From: Jiangella muralis
GTDB taxonomy: Bacteria; Actinomycetota; Actinomycetes; Jiangellales; Jiangellaceae
Direction of reading: 5' to 3'
Assembly: GCF_001270745.1 (NCBI RefSeq)
Contig: NZ_LFXL01000010.1
Coordinates: 248,001 to 312,000 of the forward strand
DNA length: 64,000 nt
The notes below the pieces were generated by a model, which had not been told where the DNA came from, did not search any database, and was given only the letters and a program-made list of their open reading frames with translations. Each line of letters starts with the position of its first letter. Within the stretch, counting starts at the first letter, position 1. Shown piece after piece: positions 34,628-42,932 of this stretch. Both the position numbers and the translations under genes were made by a program.

Positions 34628-35584
34628 TCAGCCGCGCAGGCCGTAGATGGCGTCGAAGCTGCGTTCGGCCGCGCCCAGCGCGCCACCGGCGTCCGGCGAC
34701 GTGTTCGGCGCGTTGTCCTGCTCGTACAGCGAGTAGTGCCGGCCGCGGGAGCCGATGCTGGTGTAGAACCGCTGGAAGTCGATGTCCCCGGCGCCGAACT
34801 CGACGATGTCGTACCCGTTCGCCGCCGCCGAGCGCCGGCCGTCCTTGGCGTGGAACAGCGGGTACCGCAGCCGGTTCGCGACGACGTAGTCGATCGGGTC
34901 GAAGCCCGGCGCGATGTGCTGGCCCACGTACGCCCAGTAGATGTCCATCTCGAGGAAGACCAACTTCGGGTCGGTCTCGGACAGCAGCAGGTCGTACAGC
35001 CGCACGCCGGGATCGTCGGCCGCCAGCCGGAACTCGTTCTGATGGTTGTGGTGGTACCAGCGCAGCCCGCGGGCCTGCGCGGCCGCGCCGAAGGCGTTGA
35101 ACTCGGCGGCCGCCGCCCGGTACCCGGCCACCGTCCGGTTGGCCGCCGTTACCGGCTCGTTCGCCGTCCCGATGAACGGCAGGCCGAGGATCTCGGCGCG
35201 GTCCAGCTCCAGCTCGATGTTGCTGCGGAACGCGTTCAGGCCGACGTGGCTGCCGATGCCCGTCAGCCCGTTGTCGTCGAGCAGCTGCCTGATCTGCTGC
35301 ACCGTGATGCCCGGCTCGGCCGGCGAGCTGTAGCCGGCGAACTCGACGTTCTGGTACCCCAGCCGGGCCAGCTCCTCGAAGACGACCCGGAAGCCGAGCG
35401 ACGAGACCAGGTTGCGGATGGTGAACAGCTGGATGCCGATCTTGCCGGGCGGCACCAGCATGCCCTTGGCCGCATTCGCGGCGTTCGCGGCGGACGGGGC
35501 GGCCAGCCCCGCGGCCGTCACCGCCATGGTGGTGCCGGCGACGGCGCCCAGGAACCGCCGTCGGTTGATCTCGGAACGTGCCAT
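34628..35584 (-). CDS. Tat-exported sugar phosphate isomerase/epimerase-like protein
   Basis: 318 residues. The ATG at 35584 has a GAGGAGAACGAG site and opens a twin-arginine signal (NRRRFLGAVAGTTMAVTAAG, ~8-27); a longer frame upstream (to 35731) reads through the promoter and is rejected. Mature domain: xylose-isomerase-like barrel with KIGIQLFTIRN, YHHNHQNEF, LEMDIYWAYVGQ, PLFHAKDGR and SLYEQDNAP, motif for motif parallel to the protein at 4308-5264. An exported epimerase-fold enzyme next to an exported quinoprotein dehydrogenase suggests that oxidised sugars are processed outside the membrane. Confidence 0.87.
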   Translation of the reverse strand: MARSEINRRRFLGAVAGTTMAVTAAGLAAPSAANAANAAKGMLVPPGKIGIQLFTIRNLVSSLGFRVVFEELARLGYQNVEFAGYSSPAEPGITVQQIRQLLDDNGLTGIGSHVGLNAFRSNIELELDRAEILGLPFIGTANEPVTAANRTVAGYRAAAAEFNAFGAAAQARGLRWYHHNHQNEFRLAADDPGVRLYDLLLSETDPKLVFLEMDIYWAYVGQHIAPGFDPIDYVVANRLRYPLFHAKDGRRSAAANGYDIVEFGAGDIDFQRFYTSIGSRGRHYSLYEQDNAPNTSPDAGGALGAAERSFDAIYGLRG

Positions 35585-35726
35585 CTCGTTCTCCTCGTTG
35601 AGTCGATCGACCGCTGCGCGGGATCTGTGACGGGATGCCAAGCGCACGCCGAGCGATGCCCCCCTCCCTTCGCCCCCGGTGCCCGTGCGAACGCGCGAAG
35701 AACCGGCCTGAAACGGCCGTTGATCA

Positions 35727-35768
35727 CGCAAACTAGACGTACCGGGAAACTCCGGTCAACAGTTTGCG
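35727..35768 (-). promoter_or_regulatory. Promoter bracketed by an 8-bp inverted repeat
   Basis: Minus-strand -35 TTGACC (35759-35754), 18-nt spacer, -10 TAGTTT (35735-35730). The repeat CGCAAACT / AGTTTGCG occupies 35727-35734 and 35761-35768, covering the -10 and flanking the -35, as expected for a repressor binding two half-sites. Confidence 0.6.
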
Positions 35769-35771
35769 GCG

Positions 35772-35780
35772 CACTTTCGC
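35772..35780. promoter_or_regulatory. Candidate half-site of the adjacent ROK regulator
   Basis: CACTTTCGC is identical to one arm of the palindrome in front of the ROK gene (37141-37167). It lies just upstream of the epimerase promoter. A near-copy (CGAAAGTG) is at 31202-31209. Confidence 0.4.
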
Positions 35781-35931
35781 AACTTCACGTGGTAAGTAAT
35801 GCCGTTCACCGGGGATAGTGCGGCCCCAGGTGGCTGGTCGTGCTGGCGAGAACCATGGTCATGGCGCTGTTTGTGTCGTCAGAGCAACAACTACAGCGCC
35901 ATGGGCAGCAGCCAAACCGCCGGGCCCGCCG

Positions 35932-37125
35932 TCAGGGGGCGGCGAAGATCGCGTCGCTGATCAGCGCCGCCGCACCCACGACCCCGGCGTCGTCGCCCAT
36001 CTCGCTGAGGACGACGGGGAGGTTGCCGGTGGCCAGCGGCAGCGAGCGGCGGTAGACCACGCCGCGGATCTCGGCCAGCAGCGGGTGCCCGAGCCGCGCC
36101 ACCCGGCCGCCGATGACGATGAGGCCGGGGTTGAAGAACGACACCAGGCTGGCCAGTACCCAGCCGACCCGGTGGCCGCCGTCGCGGATCATCTGGACGG
36201 TGTAGGGGTCGCCCATGGTGACCGCGGCGGCGACGTCGGCGCCGGTCAGCTCGCCCTTCTCGGCGAGCAGCGACGCCAGCGCCGGCGACCGTCCGCCGCG
36301 CGCGGCGGCCAGGGCGTCGCGGGCCAGCGCGGAGCCGCCGAAGAAGGCTTCGAGGCAGCCGGTGTTGCCGCACGCGCAGGTGGGCCCGAACTCCTCGACC
36401 CGGATGTGCCCGATGTCGCCCGCGCAGCCGTCGACGCCGCGGTAGAGCTGGCCGTCGACGACGATGCCGCAGCCGATGCCCGTCCCGATCTTCACGAAGA
36501 GGAAGTCGCGGGCGTTCTTGGCGACACCGGAGTGCTGCTCCCCCAGCGCCATGACGTTGACGTCGTTGTCGAGCAGCACCGGGCAGCCCAGCTCGCGCGC
36601 GAGCGCGTCGCGGACGGGGTAGCCGTCCCAGCCGGGCATGATCGGCGGCGAGACCGGCATGCCGCCGTGGAAGTCGACCGGGCCGGGGACGCCCACGCCG
36701 ACACCGGCGGGACGGGCGACGCCGTGCTCGGCGAGCACCTTGTGGGTCAGCTCGAGCGCGCTAGCCAGCACCGGCTCCGGGCCGAGGCGGACGTCCATGT
36801 CGATGGAGCGCTGCCCGAGCACCGTCAGCCGGCCGTCGGTGAGCGCGACGGACACGGTGGTCGCGCCGATCGCCACGCCGACGAAGCGGACGTCGGACGA
36901 GAGGTCGACCAGGGTCGAGCGGCGCCCGCCACGCGACGCGGCCGGGCCGGCGCCCTCGGCGAGGCCCAGCTCGGTCAGGCGGCTGACCTCACTGGCCATG
37001 GTGGTACGTGAGACTCCGAGCCGGTCGGCGAGTTCCACCCGGGAGAGCGGCCCCTCGTCGCGCAGCAGCTTCAGGACTTTCGCCTGGGTCGCCGTCTCCG
37101 GCCGGCCGGCGAGCGTGTGCGCCAT
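35932..37125 (-). CDS. ROK family transcriptional regulator
   Basis: 397 residues. Winged helix at ~30-50 (SRVELADRLGVSRTTMASEV), then the ROK fold with VGVPGPVDFHGG, PPIMPGWDGYPV, DNDVNVMALGE, KIGTGIGCGIVVDG and the zinc motif CACGNTGCLE. ATG at 37125 is chosen: the alternative at 37176 would place the operator-like palindrome inside the coding region. There is no clear Shine-Dalgarno before 37125, so a leaderless transcript is possible. It probably represses itself and the epimerase/PQQ-dehydrogenase genes downstream (half-site at 35772). Confidence 0.9.
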   Translation of the reverse strand: MAHTLAGRPETATQAKVLKLLRDEGPLSRVELADRLGVSRTTMASEVSRLTELGLAEGAGPAASRGGRRSTLVDLSSDVRFVGVAIGATTVSVALTDGRLTVLGQRSIDMDVRLGPEPVLASALELTHKVLAEHGVARPAGVGVGVPGPVDFHGGMPVSPPIMPGWDGYPVRDALARELGCPVLLDNDVNVMALGEQHSGVAKNARDFLFVKIGTGIGCGIVVDGQLYRGVDGCAGDIGHIRVEEFGPTCACGNTGCLEAFFGGSALARDALAAARGGRSPALASLLAEKGELTGADVAAAVTMGDPYTVQMIRDGGHRVGWVLASLVSFFNPGLIVIGGRVARLGHPLLAEIRGVVYRRSLPLATGNLPVVLSEMGDDAGVVGAAALISDAIFAAP

Positions 37126-37140
37126 GGGATAATCGTGCCA

Positions 37141-37167
37141 CACTTTCGCCGCTGCACCGCGAAAGTG
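37141..37167. promoter_or_regulatory. Operator palindrome in front of the ROK gene
   Basis: CACTTTCGC / GCGAAAGTG, perfect 9-bp arms with a 9-nt spacer, 16 nt upstream of the ROK start. Confidence 0.65.
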
Positions 37168-37311
37168 ATCTCCCATCGTGAGAACGGCGTCTCAGCCCTC
37201 AGTCGTGGTCCTGCGTCACGTCCTGGTCCCCTGTTGCGACAGACGCCCGGAACCAGCCCAGAAACGCAACGAGAGACCAGGACGCAACACCAGACCAGAA
37301 CCTACCCTCAC

Positions 37312-38103
37312 CTACCCTCCGGTGTGGTTCGCGTGGTCCTCCGCGGACGGCTCGAAGCCGACGCCGCCGTGCGGGTCGACCTCCTCGCCGGGCCGCGACG
37401 GCAGCGTGATGTGGAGGTGGCCGTTGCCGGCGTCGATGTTGAGGACGTCGAGCTGGGTCGCGGCCACCGACCACGCGGCCACCGCCTGGTCCCGCAGCCG
37501 CCCGGCCAGCTCCAGCAGCCGTTCCTGCTCCGGACCGGCCGGGGCGGCGACGGCCGACTCGTACGCCGTCGCCGCGGAGCCGAGCAGGTCGATCGCCAGC
37601 AGCAGCCCGTTGCGGGCGGTGTTGAACTCCGTCGACCCGGACGGCGGGTCGCCGAAGGTGCCGATGGCGGCGCCGACGGCCGAGTGCCAGGCGGCGGGGC
37701 TGACGGTGGGCGAGACGACCGCCTGCCCGCCGGACGGCACCACCATGTGCAGGCCGTCGATCACGTTGAGCAGGCCGGCGTGCGCCGCGGTGGTCTGCTG
37801 CGTCAGCTCGCCGACCAGCTCGACCTGGCGCACCTCCTCCTGCGCCTCCAGTTCGGCGACACGATCGGCCACCGGGTCGTCGTCGTCGCGGCCGCCGCCG
37901 AGCACCAGCGTGGCCAGGACGATGTTGACGGCGGCGAGGGCCACCGCCACGACGATCCAGAAGCCCCGGCGCCGGGGCGGGGACTGCTGCCCCGGCGCCG
38001 GGGACGAGGACCGGCCGGCACCGGTCCCCCGTCCGCCGCGCGCGCTCGGTCTCCGTGATTCGTCGCGTCGGTTCGCCACGTTCGCAGGACGTTGAGCTTG
38101 CAC
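37312..38103 (-). CDS. Membrane-anchored hypothetical protein downstream of ThuA genes
   Basis: 263 residues, unrecognised. Residues 1-45 are basic and Pro/Arg/Ser-rich. A single transmembrane helix lies at ~48-68 (FWIVVAVALAAVNIVLATLVL). A short coiled-coil-like segment (~78-100, DRVAELEAQEEVRQVELVGEL) precedes a long extracytoplasmic domain with helices that recall four-helix bundles (TTAAHAGLLNVIDGLHMVV, ARNGLLLAIDLLGSAATAYESAV). The His-rich end is EDHANHTGG. GTG at 38103 has a strong AAGGGAG site, and the gene is 25 nt after the ThuA giant, so it is the last gene of that operon. It might anchor or sense the secreted complex. Confidence 0.7.
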   Translation of the reverse strand: MQAQRPANVANRRDESRRPSARGGRGTGAGRSSSPAPGQQSPPRRRGFWIVVAVALAAVNIVLATLVLGGGRDDDDPVADRVAELEAQEEVRQVELVGELTQQTTAAHAGLLNVIDGLHMVVPSGGQAVVSPTVSPAAWHSAVGAAIGTFGDPPSGSTEFNTARNGLLLAIDLLGSAATAYESAVAAPAGPEQERLLELAGRLRDQAVAAWSVAATQLDVLNIDAGNGHLHITLPSRPGEEVDPHGGVGFEPSAEDHANHTGG

Positions 38104-38128
38104 GGTGACGTCTCCCTTCCTCTGGTGG

Positions 38129-41100
38129 TTACAGCCGCGCCCGCAGCGCGTCGCTCATGCGGAGCAACTCGACGCGGACCGCCTCGTCCTGGACCGTCGA
38201 CGCCACGGCGTCGTAGCGGTCCAGCGAGCCCGCGGCCGGCTCGGCCTGGCCGTCGCCGGCCAGCCGTGCGGCCATGGACAGGTGCTGGGTGAGCTGCCGT
38301 TCCTGCTGCCGGTTCAGCGCGCCGGCCGCGTAGTGGTCGGCGACGAGGCTGGCGCCGGACTCGAACGTGAACTCCTGGACCCGGACGTTGCGGAAGTACA
38401 CGTCGTCGCCGTTGCCGTGGTTCTGGATGCCGACGTAGCTCGGCTGGTTCATCCGGTTCGGGTCGGTGTCGGTGTAGTCGTTGATCAGCGTGCCGTTGAG
38501 GTAGACCTGGATCCGGTCGCCCTGCACCACGATCTCGTACTCGTTCCACTCGCCCGCCGGGTTCAGCGCCTCGTCCCGAGCGGCCTGGTCGGCGCCCTGG
38601 AACGCGTAGATCGCACCGGTGGTGCGGTCGGGCGCGTCGGTGGCGTCGATCTGGATCTCGTGGCCCTGGTTCACCGCCAGCCACGGGTCGGTCCCCGGGT
38701 CCGGGAACCCGACGAAGATGCCGGAGTTGTCGTCGCCCGGCATCATCCAGTCCAGCTTCAGCGAGTAGTCGGTGAGCGGCTGGTCGTACCAGTAGAGCCC
38801 CAGCCCGCCGTACGAGACCAGCTCGCAGTCGGCGTGCAGGAATCCGCCCGGACCGGCCATCCGCCACGCCGCCAGGCTGTCCGCCGTCCCGTCGAACAGG
38901 CTCTGGTAGCCCGCCCCCGGGTCGGTGGGGTCGCACTGGACGACCGGTGCCTCGCCGAACGTGAACCGCTCGAACGTCGCCGGCTGGCCGACGCCGTTGA
39001 ACGCGGCCAGGCCGATCCGCGCGTTCGGCAGCCCGGACGTCGGACGCGGCCGGCCGAACGCCGTCCATTCCTCACCGTCCGCGGACCAGTACGCGGTCAG
39101 CGTCGCGCCGTTGCTGACGATCTTCACGTGCGCGTTCTCGTTGATGCCCGCCGGCAGCGGCCCGGAGCGGTCCAGCGCGGCGTCGAACACCGCCTGCCCG
39201 TCCTGGTTGAGGCCGAACTCGAACCGCCAGCCGACGCCGGGGATGTTGATGAGCACCGCCTTGGCGAAGTTCTGGTCGCCCGCGTGGACGATCAGCCCGG
39301 CCTGCTCGTAGTCGCCGCCGGCCGGGAGGGCCAGCTGGGTGGACGCCTCGAAGCCGGCCGCCGGGTCGGCGATCGGCTGCAGGACGACGTTGGCGGCGGT
39401 GGTGTTTCCGCCGAACATGTCCCCCTCGGCGGCGTCGATGCGCAGCTTGCCGTCGGCTACGCCCAGACCCACGGGGTTGGGCCGCAGGATGGACGTCCAC
39501 CGGCAGCGGTCCAGCGCGGTGCCCTCGAACTCGTCGTTCGGGTCCACCTCGGCGCCCGGGTCCGCGCAGGCGGCCGGGTCGCTGCTGAAGGTGAACGCGT
39601 CGATGTCCATCAGCCCGCCGCCGCTGCCCTGGAACACCAGGTAGAGCGGCCCGGTCCCGGTGCCCGGGTCGGTGACCGGGACGGGTTCGAGGTCGACGTA
39701 GTTGTCCGGGCTGCCGGTGTGCGGCACCGCGACGGTGGCCGCGAGCGGGCCGTCGGGTGCGCCGGTGCGCAGCTCGACGGTGCCGCCGGGACCGCCGGCC
39801 GACACCCGCAGCTGGACGGACTTCGCGCCGGCCAGGTCGTACGGCTCGAACGAGATCCAGTCGCCGGGGTCGATGTAGCCGACCCGGGCGCCGCCCTCGG
39901 CCGCGCCGTGGCTGACCACCTGCACGCCGTTCTGCGCGGAGAAGTGCTCGGCCTGACGGTGCCGCGGCTGCAGCACCAGCTCGGCCGTCCCCGTGACCGG
40001 GACGGTGTCCGGCGACGGCGGCGTGTCGGTGTACTCGGCCAGCAGCAGCCCGAAGATGTTGTCGTCGGTACCGTGCGAACCGTCGGTGCCGGTCGGGATG
40101 GTGCCGGAGCAGCCGGTGACCGACTCGCCGCCGTGCGTGTGCTGGTCGTGCCCGAGCGCGAAGGTCACCTCGACGTCGGCGCAGTCGACCGGCTGCCCGT
40201 CCGGGTCGGTGACGCTGACCTCGAACGCGACGTCCTGCCCGAAGGTGAACAGGCCACCGTTGGGCGGCGACACGAACTCCACCACCGGCGCGGTGTTGCC
40301 GACGACGACGTGCGCGGTGGCCACGCCGGTGTTGCCGTCGGAGTCGGTGGCGGTGAGCGTCGCCGTGTACTCGCCGTTGACGGTGTACGTGTGCGACGCC
40401 GACGGCTCGGTGGAGTCGACGGTCCCGTCGCTGGTGAAGTCCCACGCGTAGGTGAGGACGTCACCGGGGTCGGGGTCGGCGGAGCCCTCGGACGAGAACT
40501 CGACGGTCAGCGGCGCCAGCCCGGACGTCGGGGTCGCGGTGGCGACGGCGGACGGCGAGCGGGTGCCGGCGACGTAGTCGACGCGGTAGAGCGCGGAGTT
40601 CGCGTCGCCGTTGAAGAACCCGGTGCCGTAGTCGAGCACGTACAGCGAGCCCTCCGGGCCGAACTCCAGGTCCATCAGCTGGGTGTTCTGCAGGAAGCTG
40701 GAGAACGCGCCGATGCGCGCCGGCCCGTCGTCGCCGACCGTCATGTTCTTGATCCAGCGGCGGCCGAACTCGTAGCCGAAGAACTGCCCGTCGTAGTACG
40801 CGGGGAACTTCGTCTCCGACTCCAGGGCCGGGTCGTAGCGGTACACCGGGCCGCCCATCGGCGACTCGCTGCCGCTGCCCAGCTCCGGCACCGAAGCGCC
40901 GTCGTACGGCAGCCACGCGGCGACCGCCGGCGGCACCGTCTGCAGGCCGGTGTTCAGCGCGGAGTCGTTCGCCGCGCCGCCCGCGCAGTCGAACTTCGCG
41001 CCGACGGGGTCCTGGGTGCCGTCGTTCGGGTCCGGCTGGCCGGTGTTCGGGTCGATGCCGTAGTACGAGGTGAAGTCGCGGTCCGCGTACGTCTCGGCCG

Positions 41101-42799
41101 CGGTGTTGCGGCCGGTGCAGTAGGGCCAGCCGAAGTTGCCCGCCTCGGTGACCCGGTCGAACTCGACCTGCCCGCCGGGGCCGTACTGGTTCGGGCCGCC
41201 GGAGTCGGGGCCGTAGTCGCCGACCCACACGTCGCCGGTCTCCTGGTCGACGCTGATGCGGAACGGGTTGCGGAAGCCCATCGCGTAGATCTCCGGCCGG
41301 GTCAGCTCGGTGCCCGGCGCGAACAGGTTCCCGGACGGGACGGTGTACGACCCGTCCTCCTGGACGGTGATCCGCAGGATCTTGCCGCGCAGGTCGTTGG
41401 TGTTGCCGGAGGTGCGGCGCGCGTCGAACTGCGGCGCCCGCGTCGCCCGGTCGTCGATCGGCGCGTACCCGTTGGACTCGAACGGGTCGGTGTCGTCGCC
41501 GGTGGACAGGTAGAGGTTGCCGTCGGCGTCGAAGTCGATGTCGCCGCCGTGGTGGCAGCAGTTGCCGCGGTCCTGCGGCACCTGGAGGACCACCTGCTCC
41601 GACGCCGGGTCCAGCACGCCGTTCGCGAACTGGAAGCGGGACAGGTTGTTGTGGCCCTCGTAGGCCTCCCAGATGGACGGGTCCAGGCTGGAGTGCGCGA
41701 CCTCCCCCGGCGGGGTCGAGAGCGGCGGCGAGTAGTAGAGGTACACCCAGCCGTTGGTGGCGAAGTCCGGGTCGAGGGCGATGCCCTGCATGCCGTCCTC
41801 GCGGAAGTCGTACACCGGGATGTCCGCCGCCAGCGTCGTCTGGCCGGCCGCCGCGGTGTAGAAGACGCGGCCGTCGCGCGACGTGTGCAGCGCGCTGCCG
41901 TCGGGGAGCACGGCGACGCCCATCGGCTCGCCCATCTCCTGCGGCCCGCGGGCCAGCGTGACCTGGTCGAAGTTCTCCGTGACGGTGGCGCCGCAGTCGG
42001 CGTCGGCGGCGCCCGCGGCGGTCTCGATGCCGCCGGCGAGGTGCTCGCGGAACTCCGCCTCGGCGTAGGACTCCTGGGTGTGCCCGCCGCCGGTGTACCA
42101 GGACCGGCCGCCCTCGTACTCCTGACACCAGGCGATCGGATGGTCCGCGCCCATGACGTCGCCGTCGTAACTGTCCGCGTCCAGCGACGCCAGCACGTGC
42201 ACGTCGCCGCGCGGGCTGGCGCGGTAGTCGTACCACTCGTCGGTGCGCTCCCACCGCTCCGGCAGGTGCGCGGTGGACGGATGGACGCGGTCCTCGACGA
42301 CGACGGTGGCCGGCTGGATCTGCGGGTGCGACTGGAAGTACGCGCCGACGAGGCCGCCGTACCACTCCCAGTCGTACTCGGTGTCGGCGGCCGCGTGCAC
42401 GCCGGCGTAGCCGCCACCGGCGGCGACGTAGCCCTCGAACGCGGCCTGCTGCTCGTCGTTCAGCACGTCACCGGTGGTGGACAGCCAGACCACGACGTCG
42501 TACTGCGCGAGGTTCTCCGGCGTGAAGGCGGCCGCGTCCTCCGTCGCCGTCACCTCCCAGCCGCGCTCGGCGCCCAGCTCCTGGATGGTGGCGATGCCGG
42601 TCGGGATGGAGTCGTGCCGGAACCCGGCGGTCTTGCTGAACACGAGGACATGGGTGCCCTCGTGCATGGTCTCGACGTCCTGGGCGGCGACGGGCGCGGC
42701 GGCCGCGGGCGCCGTCGTCGCGGCGAGTGGCAGGAGCAGCGCTCCGGCCGCGGCGATCGCCGCGGACCTGAGCAGGGGTCGTCTCGATTGGCGTGGCAA
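38129..42799 (-). CDS. Giant secreted ThuA / PQQ-type dehydrogenase / PKD / CBM6 / DUF1080 protein, TTG start
   Basis: 1556 residues from a TTG at 42799, which has a perfect GAGGAGG site 5-6 nt upstream and opens a normal signal peptide (RRPLLRSAAIAAAGALLLPL). The frame stays open to 42922 but would read through a terminator hairpin. Modules: ThuA ~47-265 (VFSKTAGFRHDSI, GADHPIAWCQEYEGG), quinoprotein propeller ~285-740, PKD ~750-830, Ig-like with GHDQHTHGGE, CBM6-like ~940-1080. Then come DUF1349/LamG-like ~1105-1275, DUF1080 ~1285-1460 (WMMPGDDNSGIFVGFPDPG) and a FIMAH-type helical end (~1475-1556, ASLVADHYAAGALNRQQERQL). The DUF1080 block is nearly identical to that of the protein at 13836-20222. 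Confidence 0.9.
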   Translation of the reverse strand: MPRQSRRPLLRSAAIAAAGALLLPLAATTAPAAAAPVAAQDVETMHEGTHVLVFSKTAGFRHDSIPTGIATIQELGAERGWEVTATEDAAAFTPENLAQYDVVVWLSTTGDVLNDEQQAAFEGYVAAGGGYAGVHAAADTEYDWEWYGGLVGAYFQSHPQIQPATVVVEDRVHPSTAHLPERWERTDEWYDYRASPRGDVHVLASLDADSYDGDVMGADHPIAWCQEYEGGRSWYTGGGHTQESYAEAEFREHLAGGIETAAGAADADCGATVTENFDQVTLARGPQEMGEPMGVAVLPDGSALHTSRDGRVFYTAAAGQTTLAADIPVYDFREDGMQGIALDPDFATNGWVYLYYSPPLSTPPGEVAHSSLDPSIWEAYEGHNNLSRFQFANGVLDPASEQVVLQVPQDRGNCCHHGGDIDFDADGNLYLSTGDDTDPFESNGYAPIDDRATRAPQFDARRTSGNTNDLRGKILRITVQEDGSYTVPSGNLFAPGTELTRPEIYAMGFRNPFRISVDQETGDVWVGDYGPDSGGPNQYGPGGQVEFDRVTEAGNFGWPYCTGRNTAAETYADRDFTSYYGIDPNTGQPDPNDGTQDPVGAKFDCAGGAANDSALNTGLQTVPPAVAAWLPYDGASVPELGSGSESPMGGPVYRYDPALESETKFPAYYDGQFFGYEFGRRWIKNMTVGDDGPARIGAFSSFLQNTQLMDLEFGPEGSLYVLDYGTGFFNGDANSALYRVDYVAGTRSPSAVATATPTSGLAPLTVEFSSEGSADPDPGDVLTYAWDFTSDGTVDSTEPSASHTYTVNGEYTATLTATDSDGNTGVATAHVVVGNTAPVVEFVSPPNGGLFTFGQDVAFEVSVTDPDGQPVDCADVEVTFALGHDQHTHGGESVTGCSGTIPTGTDGSHGTDDNIFGLLLAEYTDTPPSPDTVPVTGTAELVLQPRHRQAEHFSAQNGVQVVSHGAAEGGARVGYIDPGDWISFEPYDLAGAKSVQLRVSAGGPGGTVELRTGAPDGPLAATVAVPHTGSPDNYVDLEPVPVTDPGTGTGPLYLVFQGSGGGLMDIDAFTFSSDPAACADPGAEVDPNDEFEGTALDRCRWTSILRPNPVGLGVADGKLRIDAAEGDMFGGNTTAANVVLQPIADPAAGFEASTQLALPAGGDYEQAGLIVHAGDQNFAKAVLINIPGVGWRFEFGLNQDGQAVFDAALDRSGPLPAGINENAHVKIVSNGATLTAYWSADGEEWTAFGRPRPTSGLPNARIGLAAFNGVGQPATFERFTFGEAPVVQCDPTDPGAGYQSLFDGTADSLAAWRMAGPGGFLHADCELVSYGGLGLYWYDQPLTDYSLKLDWMMPGDDNSGIFVGFPDPGTDPWLAVNQGHEIQIDATDAPDRTTGAIYAFQGADQAARDEALNPAGEWNEYEIVVQGDRIQVYLNGTLINDYTDTDPNRMNQPSYVGIQNHGNGDDVYFRNVRVQEFTFESGASLVADHYAAGALNRQQERQLTQHLSMAARLAGDGQAEPAAGSLDRYDAVASTVQDEAVRVELLRMSDALRARL

Positions 42800-42876
42800 T
42801 GGTCCTCCTCGTGCGGTGCGTGCGCGCCCCTTGCTCCCCCTTGCTCCACCCGCCTCGGCCGCGAGTGTGGTGCCGG

Positions 42877-42916
42877 GTGCCGGGCGGCGGTGACGATGAC
42901 CACCGCCGCCCGGCAC
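42877..42916 (-). terminator. Strong hairpin between the two ThuA giants
   Basis: Perfect 16-bp stem (GTGCCGGGCGGCGGTG / CACCGCCGCCCGGCAC) with an 8-nt loop, 16 nt past the stop at 42933. Confidence 0.82.
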
Positions 42917-42932
42917 GTTCACTGCTGAGGTG

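Larger units (their letters stand above)
35585..35931. other. Intergenic region with promoter and ROK-type sites
   Basis: No gene seen. It contains the promoter and inverted repeat at 35727-35768 and a CACTTTCGC half-site at 35772-35780. The rest, up to the stop of the ROK gene at 35932, is featureless; a short TGGTCATGGCGCTGTT/ACAGCGCCATGGGCAGC dyad near 35855-35907 may be part of the ROK gene's 3' hairpin. Confidence 0.6.

Noticed and set aside
37126-37176. 17-codon N-terminal extension of the ROK gene
   Set aside because: Would place the operator-like palindrome inside the coding region; the helix-turn-helix begins well after the ATG at 37125.
37219-37284. 10-bp inverted repeat (CGTCCTGGTC / GACCAGGACG) as a terminator
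   Set aside because: The 46-nt separation of the arms makes a stable terminator unlikely; left unassigned.
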